From: Advenella sp. FME57
Lineage (GTDB): Bacteria; Pseudomonadota; Gammaproteobacteria; Burkholderiales; Burkholderiaceae_B
Assembly (NCBI RefSeq): GCF_014897675.1
Contig: NZ_JABUXU010000021.1
Location: 1-64,000, forward strand
Length of the DNA: 64,000 bases
Reading direction: 5' to 3'
Every line of letters starts with the position of its first letter. The stretch's first letter is position 1. Position numbers and translations under genes: made by a program. Positions 57,766-64,000 of the stretch are shown in pieces. Under the pieces are notes generated by a model, which was given only the letters and a program-made list of their open reading frames with translations, was not told where the DNA came from and did not search any database.

Positions 57766-58839
57766 TCATCGGATGGCGCTGCCTGTTTGAGCATCAAAAA
57801 CATGCAGCTTGTCGGCTCGCGGCTCCAGCCAGATAAGTTCGCCGGGAACAAACTGGTGCCGTTCATGAAAGACAGAAACAATGTCGTAAGAGCCAATCTT
57901 GCAAATAACTTGTATATCCGCGCCGGTGGGCTCCACTACGGTGACCTTGGCGGCAAGTCCGTTCCCCTCGGAAGACAAGCGAAAATACTCTGGCCTGATG
58001 CCCACCACCACTTGTTGCCCGTCGCGCGCAGCGCTATCCGTGCAACAGGGAATAAACGCAGCCGTTTTAAGATCAATGCCCTGTCTATCTCCTTGCCGTA
58101 CGAACACCCCTTCAAGCAAATTCATGGCGGGAGAGCCAATAAAGCCTGCCACAAAGGTATTCGCAGGAGCGTCATAAAGTTCCAGCGGGCTACCGGTTTG
58201 TTCGATCTTTCCGTCTCGCAGAACAACGATCCGGTCTGCCAGCGTCATCGCCTCAATCTGATCATGCGTGACATAAATCGATGTCGTCTTGAACCGTTGA
58301 TGCAATTCTTTAAGTTCGGTACGCATTTGCACGCGCAACTTGGCGTCCAGATTTGACAGTGGCTCATCAAACAGAAACACCTGAGGACTACGCACGATGG
58401 CCCTCCCCATGGCGACCCTTTGACGCTGACCACCCGATAGTTGACGCGGATGTCGATCAAGCAACTCGGTAAGACCCAGAACCTGCGCTGCCTGACGAAC
58501 TTGCGTATTTATGACGTCTTTTGGCGCTTTAGCCAGCATCAGGCTAAACCCCATATTCTGATAAACCGTCATGTGGGGATAGAGCGCGTAGCTTTGAAAC
58601 ACCATAGCGATATCACGCTGCTTGGGAGCCAGGTCATTGACCACCTTCCCACCAATGACGACCTCGCCTGACGTGATGTCTTCCAGACCAGCGATCATGC
58701 GCAGCAGCGTTGACTTGCCGCAGCCGCTAGGGCCAATCAATACCGTGAATTCTCCATCAGCAATTTCGATGTCCAAGCCATGCAGGACCTGCATCGAGCC
58801 GTATCGCTTCACGACATTTTTTGTAACAACAGCTGCCAT
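57766..58839 (-). CDS. Carbohydrate ABC transporter ATP-binding protein (UgpC/MalK type)
   Basis: 357 residues: Walker [18 protein letters not shown]-loop [14 protein letters not shown], signature [15 protein letters not shown], Walker [18 protein letters not shown]-loop [15 protein letters not shown], and a C-terminal TOBE/OB domain with GIRPEYF. ATG 58839 was chosen because GGGAGATCGA precedes it. First gene of the operon ATPase, binding protein, permease, permease, dehydrogenase. Confidence 0.94.
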   Translation of the reverse strand: MAAVVTKNVVKRYGSMQVLHGLDIEIADGEFTVLIGPSGCGKSTLLRMIAGLEDITSGEVVIGGKVVNDLAPKQRDIAMVFQSYALYPHMTVYQNMGFSLMLAKAPKDVINTQVRQAAQVLGLTELLDRHPRQLSGGQRQRVAMGRAIVRSPQVFLFDEPLSNLDAKLRVQMRTELKELHQRFKTTSIYVTHDQIEAMTLADRIVVLRDGKIEQTGSPLELYDAPANTFVAGFIGSPAMNLLEGVFVRQGDRQGIDLKTAAFIPCCTDSAARDGQQVVVGIRPEYFRLSSEGNGLAAKVTVVEPTGADIQVICKIGSYDIVSVFHERHQFVPGELIWLEPRADKLHVFDAQTGSAIR

Positions 58840-58905
58840 TCGATCTCCCATTCTTGCGTACGAACCACTGGTTTACCCACTTCTAATTCATGCAGTAATT
58901 TGGAC

Positions 58906-58930
58906 AATTGGACTGGTGGACTGACCAATT
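58906..58930. promoter_or_regulatory. AATTGG-N13-CCAATT inverted repeat, GntR operator candidate
   Basis: Perfect 6-bp arms with an internal direct repeat GGACTG (58910-58915 and 58918-58923), between the divergent ATPase and FAH-remnant/SDR genes. The AATTGG/CCAATT arms recall operators of UxuR/ExuR-like GntR regulators (ATTGGTATACCAAT), although the spacing is wider. The GntR gene at the right edge is the obvious candidate regulator. Confidence 0.4.
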
Positions 58931-59027
58931 ATGAGTTAATATGACACACGTATTTTGTGATGTCAACATTCATTACAGTCAGGAAGACTTTCCTGTTCAA
59001 CTTTGAACCGGCACGGAAAACGCGATC

Positions 59028-59156
59028 ATGAAACTTGTACGCTATGAAAGCCAAGGCGGCGGTATGAAGCCTCCACTCTTTCTTAAAGCGGGCGATATCG
59101 TAAGCCTCGGAATAGACGGCTTGGGTGAACAGTGTCAACACGTTGTGCAGCGCTAA
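59028..59156 (+). pseudogene. Fumarylacetoacetate hydrolase family gene reduced to its two ends (42 codons)
   Basis: An open frame starting MKLVRYESQG, the N-terminus of FAH-family hydrolases, and continuing directly into GGGMKPPLFLKAGDIVSLG then IDGLGEQCQHVVQR, the C-terminus of the same family (GxGMxxxPPxFLKPGD...GIEGLGEQ). About 230-240 residues of the middle, with all catalytic metal ligands, are missing, but the frame is intact and ends in TAA 14 bp before the SDR gene. This is an in-frame internal deletion; the peptide cannot be an enzyme, though it may still couple translation. Confidence 0.75.
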
Positions 59157-59170
59157 CTCAGGAGACCACC

Positions 59171-59917
59171 ATGAATTACTACGACTTCAAAGACCGTGCA
59201 GCGGTCATTACGGGCGGAGCAGCAGGAATTGGGCTAGCGGTAGCTCGCCGCATGAGCGCCGCCGGCGCCAGGCTAAGTTTATGGGACAGCAATAAAGATG
59301 CGCTGGCTGAAGCTGAACGAGAATTGGGCAACTCCATTGACCTGCGGGAAGTGGATATAAGCTCGCCGGCCGCCGTCCAGAATGCAGCAGTCGAGACGCA
59401 TAAGGCACTTGGAAAACTGGATATCCTGGTAGCAAGCGCCGGGATCACTGGACCCAACGGCACCGTGCTCGACTACGACGTTGAAACCTGGCACAACATC
59501 CTCAATATCAATCTGACCGGCGTATTCCTGTGTTCTAAGTATCTAATACCGCTAATGAAAAAAAATGGCTATGGCCGCATCGTGAACATAGCCTCCATAG
59601 CGGGAAAAGAAGGTAATCCAGGCGCCGCAGCGTACAGCGCCTCCAAAGCAGGCGTTATTGCCCTGACGAAATCCTTAGCCAAAGAACATACAGCCGACAA
59701 CATCATCATTAACTGCGTCACACCCACCGCCATCAAAACCGGACTGTTTGACCAAGTGACTCAGCAGCATCTTGACTATCTCATGTCCAAGATTCCACTC
59801 GGTCGCTTCGGCGCGCCCGAGGAAGTGGCCTCCATGGTCTGCTGGCTGGCCAGCGAAGAATGTTCATACAGTACCGGAGCGGCTTTTGATCTGTCCGGCG
59901 GCCGCGCAACATATTAA
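59171..59917 (+). CDS. Short-chain dehydrogenase/reductase
   Basis: 248-residue classical SDR: NAD(P)-binding TGGAAGIG (14-21), Asp39 at the end of strand 2 (LWDSN) indicates NAD preference, NAG-like ASAGITG, catalytic Ser142, Tyr155 and Lys159 in YSASK. ATG 59171 follows AGGAG. It probably oxidises a sugar or sugar acid before the dehydratase downstream (70 bp). Resembles enzymes acting on L-fuconate/galactose-type substrates, but specificity cannot be read from sequence. Confidence 0.92.
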   Translation: MNYYDFKDRAAVITGGAAGIGLAVARRMSAAGARLSLWDSNKDALAEAERELGNSIDLREVDISSPAAVQNAAVETHKALGKLDILVASAGITGPNGTVLDYDVETWHNILNINLTGVFLCSKYLIPLMKKNGYGRIVNIASIAGKEGNPGAAAYSASKAGVIALTKSLAKEHTADNIIINCVTPTAIKTGLFDQVTQQHLDYLMSKIPLGRFGAPEEVASMVCWLASEECSYSTGAAFDLSGGRATY

Positions 59918-59987
59918 TAGCAAAAAGTTGAAAGCCGGTTTATCGGCCATCGATGCGCAACAATCTTATCTATTGGATACGACCTAC

Positions 59988-61706
59988 ATGAAAAAAAAAC
60001 TGCGTTCCCAGGATTGGTTCGGCGGCACTAGCGCCACGGCATTTGGCCACCGCACTTTCATGAAAAACCAGGGCGTACCTGACGACCACTTCGACGGACG
60101 GCCTATTATTGGCATCTGCAACACTTGGTCCGAATTCACACCGTGTAACGGCCATCTGCGAGCTATCGCCGAAAAAGTGAAGCGCGGCGTACTGGAAGCT
60201 GGTGGAGTGCCTTATGAGTTTCCGGTCATGTCGCTGGGAGAAACGCAGCTGCGTCCCACCGCCATGCTCTTTCGAAACCTGGTATCCATGGATGTCGAAG
60301 AATCGATCCGCGGTAACCCTATGGATGGCGTTATTCTGCTGGTCGGGTGCGACAAAACCACACCAGCCCTGCTGATGGGAGCCGCCTCCTGCGACTTGCC
60401 CACTTTGGCAATTTCGGGCGGCCCAATGCTGAACGGACGACATCAAGGGCTGCAGATAGGCTCAGGCACCGCAGTCTGGAAATTTTCTGAAGCGGTTCGT
60501 TGTGGCAGCATGACCAGTCAGGAATTCATGGATGCTGAATCGGGCTTATCGCGCTCGGCCGGACACTGCATGACAATGGGCACAGCTTCAACCATGGCAT
60601 CAATGGTCGAAGCTCTTGGAGTCGGCCTGCCCCATAATGCCGCAATTCCTGCAGTGGATGCGAGACGCTATACCCTGGCCCATTTAGCGGGGCGGCGTAT
60701 CGTGGAAATGGTTAACCAGGATATTAAACTTTCACAAATCCTGACTCGAGAAGCGTTCGAGAATGCCATCCGTGTCAATGGCGCAATCGGGGGCTCGACC
60801 AATGCACCGATTCACCTGCTTGCCATCGCAGGACGCATTGGGGTCAAGTTGAATCTGGCTGACTGGGACACTTTGGGGGCGGATATCCCAACTCTCGTCA
60901 ACCTGATGCCCTCGGGGAAATACCTGATGGAAGACTTCTACTATGCCGGTGGCCTGCCGGCTGTATTACGCATGCTTGGCGAGCAGGGGCATTTACATAA
61001 AGACGCGCTCACAGTAAACGGTCATACCCTGTGGGAAAACGTGAAGGACGCCCCATGTTACGACAATGACGTCATTCGAGACTGGGATAATCCGCTGCTA
61101 AAGAATGGTGGCATTGCGGTGCTGAAAGGCAATATTGCACCTGATGGCTGCATCATCAAACCGTCATCTGCATCGCCCCACCTCATGAAGCACAGGGGCC
61201 GAGCAGTCGTATTCGAAACAATCGAAGAGTACAAAGCCCGCATTGATGATCCAGATCTCGATATTGACGAACACTGCATTATGGTATTAAAAAATTGCGG
61301 GCCCAAAGGCTACCCAGGAATGGCCGAGGTAGGCAATATGGGCTTGCCTCCGAAAGTCCTACGTAAAGGGATTGAAGACATGATTCGGATCTCGGACGCC
61401 CGCATGAGCGGAACCGCTTATGGCACCGTCATCCTGCATGTTGCTCCTGAAGCGGCAGCGGGAGGCCCATTCGCCTTGGTGGAAGAAGGTGACATGATAG
61501 ATGTGGACGTTGCAGCCCGAACTATTCACCTGGACATACCTGAGCAAGAACTCGAACGGCGGAAAGCATTATGGATGCCACCGCCCAGTATGGCTGGTGG
61601 TTATCAGAAGCTATACATAGATCATGTTATGCAAGCCGATAAAGGCGCCGACCTAGACTATCTTGTAGGTTGCCGTGGGGTCGAAGTAAAACGCGACGCC
61701 CATTGA
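59988..61706 (+). CDS. IlvD/Edd-family dehydratase, probably for a sugar acid (arabinonate/xylonate type)
   Basis: 572 residues. [2Fe-2S] cysteines are Cys53 (FTPCNGH), Cys121 (VGCDKTTP) and Cys194 (GHCMTMGTAST), the spacing of the L-arabinonate/D-xylonate dehydratases, and the Mg/Ser region NGAIGGSTNAPIHLLAIAGR and SDARMSGTAYG agree. It should remove water from an aldonic acid to give a 2-keto-3-deoxy acid. The ATG at 59988 opens with an A9 run (MKKK); the longer frame overlaps the SDR gene and is a shadow. It converges on the UxaA-family gene with 30 bp between stops. Confidence 0.9.
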   Translation: MKKKLRSQDWFGGTSATAFGHRTFMKNQGVPDDHFDGRPIIGICNTWSEFTPCNGHLRAIAEKVKRGVLEAGGVPYEFPVMSLGETQLRPTAMLFRNLVSMDVEESIRGNPMDGVILLVGCDKTTPALLMGAASCDLPTLAISGGPMLNGRHQGLQIGSGTAVWKFSEAVRCGSMTSQEFMDAESGLSRSAGHCMTMGTASTMASMVEALGVGLPHNAAIPAVDARRYTLAHLAGRRIVEMVNQDIKLSQILTREAFENAIRVNGAIGGSTNAPIHLLAIAGRIGVKLNLADWDTLGADIPTLVNLMPSGKYLMEDFYYAGGLPAVLRMLGEQGHLHKDALTVNGHTLWENVKDAPCYDNDVIRDWDNPLLKNGGIAVLKGNIAPDGCIIKPSSASPHLMKHRGRAVVFETIEEYKARIDDPDLDIDEHCIMVLKNCGPKGYPGMAEVGNMGLPPKVLRKGIEDMIRISDARMSGTAYGTVILHVAPEAAAGGPFALVEEGDMIDVDVAARTIHLDIPEQELERRKALWMPPPSMAGGYQKLYIDHVMQADKGADLDYLVGCRGVEVKRDAH

Positions 61707-61736
61707 TGATGCTATTGCACCGTGGGTTTCCGGCGA

Positions 61737-63260
61737 TCAGACGGTCGCCCCAAGAACCCACGGGACAAACTCGTTCTGCCCATAGCCATGCTGCTCACTT
61801 TTAGTTTGCTTTCCAGAAGCCGTATCGAGCATCGCCCGAAATATCCTGTGCCCGGCCTCTTGGACCGTCTCTTCGCCCAGCGCGATACCGCCGCAATTGA
61901 TGTCCATATCGTCGAATTGATGCTCATACAACTTGGAATTGGTGGCCAGCTTCAAGGACGGCACCGGCTTGCAACCATATGCCGAGCCGCGGCCAGTAGT
62001 AAAACAGATCAAATTGGCCCCACCAGCCACTTGCCCTGTCGCTGAAACGGGGTCGTATCCCGGCGTGTCCATAAACACCAGCCCCTTGGCAAGAACCGGG
62101 CAGGCGTATTCGACTACATCAACCAGATTAGTGCTGCCACCTTTTGCGACACCGCCCAGGGACTTTTCAAGAATCGTGGTCAAACCGCCGTCTTTGTTAC
62201 CCGGAGAGCGATTATTATTCAGTTGCCCTAGATGGCGCGCCATATAGTCTTCCCACCACTTGATCCGCGCCACGAGCTTTTCACCGACCTCTTCAGATAT
62301 TGCCCTTCGAGTAAGTAGATGTTCGGCCCCATAGATTTCCGGCGTTTCTGAAAGGATAACTGTGCCGCCGCTTTCGACCAGCAGATCGGCTGCGACACCC
62401 AACGCCGGGTTAGCAGTCATGCCTGAATACCCGTCAGAACCGCCGCACTGCAGGCCTGTGATCAGATGGCTGGCCTCTACGGTTTCGCGCCTCACCTGGT
62501 TAGCAGAAGGCAGCATTTCATGAATAAGCTGAATCCCATGAGCAATCGTTTTGCTGGTGCCTCCCATGGCTTGCAAAGTCATGGTGCGCAATAATCCACT
62601 TTCTTCCAAACCTTGGGACGCCAACAAAACAGGCATTTGATTCGCCTCGCAACCCAGACCGATCAGCAATATACCGGCAAAGTTGGGATGCCTCACATAC
62701 CCAGCCAAAGTTCGTCGGACAATATCGATATCCTCGCCCTGATCCCCCATCCCACACCCTGTGTTATGAGTAAGGGCCACGACGCCATCCACATTAGGAA
62801 AAGCGTCACGCCATGATACATCCCGGTCAAAGGCGTCAGCAATGGCACGCACTACCGTAGCCGAACAATTGACAGTGCTAATGACACCTAGAAAATTACG
62901 TGTACCAACACGCCCATCGCTGCGAACAATGCCCTGGAAAGTAGCCGGATCATTCGCCTGCCGAGTCGGCTTGGCATCTGCGCAGTACGCATAGTCGCGG
63001 GTAAAGTCGCCCAGGCTCACATTATGTACGTGAACATAATCCCCAGGCTGGATCAATTGGCTTGCAAAACCGATAATTTGCCCATAACGACGTACTGGCG
63101 CGCCTACCACAATGGTGCCTACGGCAACCTTATGTCCGGCTGGTATTAGCGCCCGGCACACCATATCGCCTTGCAGAGGCGTGCCGGGCGGCAGATCACA
63201 GCAGGCAATAGCAACGTCATCGTTCGGATTGAGCTGGATAAACAAGGCAGTTCCGGTCAT
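61737..63260 (-). CDS. UxaA/GarD-family dehydratase (altronate or galactarate dehydratase type)
   Basis: 507 residues: N-terminal SAF domain (about 1-100, ALFIQLNPNDDVAIACCDLPPG, HVHNVSLGDF), then the catalytic part with GIVRSDGRVGTRNFLGVISTVNCSATV, ALTHNTGCGMG, GLQCGGSDGYSGMTANPALG and FTTGRGSAYGCKPVPSLKLATNS. Family enzymes use Fe2+ to dehydrate altronate or galactarate. ATG 63260 has AGGAG nine bases upstream, better than the TTG at 63269. It lies downstream of the GntR gene in the same direction and probably serves uronate/aldarate catabolism with the sugar operon. Confidence 0.9.
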   Translation of the reverse strand: MTGTALFIQLNPNDDVAIACCDLPPGTPLQGDMVCRALIPAGHKVAVGTIVVGAPVRRYGQIIGFASQLIQPGDYVHVHNVSLGDFTRDYAYCADAKPTRQANDPATFQGIVRSDGRVGTRNFLGVISTVNCSATVVRAIADAFDRDVSWRDAFPNVDGVVALTHNTGCGMGDQGEDIDIVRRTLAGYVRHPNFAGILLIGLGCEANQMPVLLASQGLEESGLLRTMTLQAMGGTSKTIAHGIQLIHEMLPSANQVRRETVEASHLITGLQCGGSDGYSGMTANPALGVAADLLVESGGTVILSETPEIYGAEHLLTRRAISEEVGEKLVARIKWWEDYMARHLGQLNNNRSPGNKDGGLTTILEKSLGGVAKGGSTNLVDVVEYACPVLAKGLVFMDTPGYDPVSATGQVAGGANLICFTTGRGSAYGCKPVPSLKLATNSKLYEHQFDDMDINCGGIALGEETVQEAGHRIFRAMLDTASGKQTKSEQHGYGQNEFVPWVLGATV

Positions 63261-63364
63261 TTTATTCAACTCCTAATCGAAGCCATTGATAGCGGTTAGC
63301 TGGCTCGTTGACACTAGATTGACATCAACGGCCTACGAAATCTGCGCTTTTTTTACGGCATTTT

Positions 63365-64000
63365 TTACTGTTTTTTTTCGTTCAGCAACTCTTTGGAAAG
63401 CACATCGTGGGCACTTCGCAGATGTACCCGCATCGCTTGGCGGGCAGCCCGGGGGTCGCGTGCCTCGATCGCCGTATAGATAGCGTGATGCTCGTCAACG
63501 CAGTGAGCCAGGCGTTCATGGGTCAGCACATGCTTTTCCAGCATCTGCCACATGTTTCCATTGCGATAATCCCAGAGATTGCGCACTACATGCACGAAAG
63601 CCGTATTCCCCGTGGCCTGAGCAATACAAATATGAAACTCTCGATCCGCTTCCTGCAGCGGCGGGTTAGCTTGATTTTCAAGCTTCATCAGTTCGATAGT
63701 AGCCCGGATCGCGGCAAGATCAACATTGGTTGCGGTCTTCGCAGCAATGGCTGCAATCTCGCTTTCTATGCTTAAACGAGCTCGCACCAATTCCAATGGC
63801 CCGGGTTCATGTTCCGGGACGGCGCGAAGCACCTTATGCGAACGCTCATCTTTCTTGGGGCTGCGTTCCGCAACATAAATACCAGAACCAATACGAATAT
63901 TAACCAGCCCGGCTACCTCGAGCGCAATAAGCGCTTCGCGCAAGGACGGGCGACTGACGGCCAGTTTCTTAGCCAATTCGCGTTCGGCGGGCAGCCTCAT
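63365..64000 (-). CDS. GntR-family regulator (FadR/FCD subfamily), N-terminus cut by right edge
   Basis: 211 residues visible. The first readable residues MRLPAERELAKKLAVSRPSLREALIALEVAGLVNIRIGSGIYV are the middle of the winged helix-turn-helix; roughly 30 N-terminal residues lie outside. The FCD domain has DREFHICIAQATGN and the metal-binding His pattern ADREFH, DEHHAIYTAIEARD, MRVHLRSAH. Likely repressor of the dehydratase and sugar-transport genes. It is followed by a 104-bp gap with T-rich runs (63345-63380) before the UxaA gene. Confidence 0.9.
   Translation of the reverse strand: MRLPAERELAKKLAVSRPSLREALIALEVAGLVNIRIGSGIYVAERSPKKDERSHKVLRAVPEHEPGPLELVRARLSIESEIAAIAAKTATNVDLAAIRATIELMKLENQANPPLQEADREFHICIAQATGNTAFVHVVRNLWDYRNGNMWQMLEKHVLTHERLAHCVDEHHAIYTAIEARDPRAARQAMRVHLRSAHDVLSKELLNEKKQ

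Overview
The window looks like chromosomal DNA of a betaproteobacterium of the Alcaligenaceae (Bordetella/Achromobacter/Advenella-like). The reasons are four orphan Bug-type tripartite-tricarboxylate receptors, many LysR regulators next to small catabolic operons, a Burkholderiales-type porin, and GC that looks mid-50s to the eye (not counted). Genus level is a guess. No rRNA, tRNA, CRISPR array, intact insertion sequence or phage was seen. About sixty genes are supported, nearly all for uptake and breakdown of organic acids, sugar acids, amides and peptides.

Layout. 1-3.5 kb: a polar-amino-acid-type ABC transporter (its binding protein runs off the left edge) behind a uronate dehydrogenase. 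3.8-9.8 kb: an MFS carrier, then a CaiB-type CoA-transferase, an enoyl-CoA hydratase relative and a Bug receptor under a divergent LysR regulator. 9.8-11.3 kb: MazG-like pyrophosphohydrolase, APH(6)-type kinase and dodecin. 11.5-18.8 kb: a tight operon of TRAP transporter, VOC protein, RuBisCO-like protein and DUF1537 acid-sugar kinase, with a divergent LacI regulator. 18.9-25.8 kb: CMD-family protein, Tat-exported dienelactone hydrolase relative, periplasmic asparaginase, small ATPase, OmpW and a porin. 26.2-34.6 kb: a peptide-type ABC transporter with an M20 amidohydrolase and an amidase, behind a near-consensus sigma-54 promoter. 35-38.1 kb: TetR, Bug receptor and carboxylesterase. 38.2-46.7 kb: LysR regulator and a complete malonate uptake/decarboxylation operon (madLM, mdcACDEGBH). 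47-48.3 kb: glutaredoxin-MauE-type membrane protein and a small membrane protein. 48.4-52.7 kb: LysR, enolase-superfamily enzyme, Bug receptor and DHDPS-family lyase. 52.7-53.7 kb: a patch of gene debris (Bug, RelE/ParE and RadC fragments). 53.6-64 kb: a sugar ABC transporter and dehydrogenase divergent from an SDR and an IlvD/Edd dehydratase, followed by an altronate/galactarate-type dehydratase and a GntR regulator cut by the right edge.

How it fits together. Most units follow one plan: a regulator, a high-affinity uptake component and two to four enzymes that bring an acid to a central intermediate. The regulators are usually divergent and several have a clear inverted repeat in the shared promoter. 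The least conventional unit is the RuBisCO-like operon, which resembles 3-oxo-isoapionate (OiaK/OiaX) catabolism but has a VOC protein where an oxidoreductase would be expected. Other points of interest are two sigma-54 promoters (one with no gene downstream), an FNR box at ompW, a C10 tract before the DHDPS-family gene, and a fumarylacetoacetase gene reduced in frame to its two ends.
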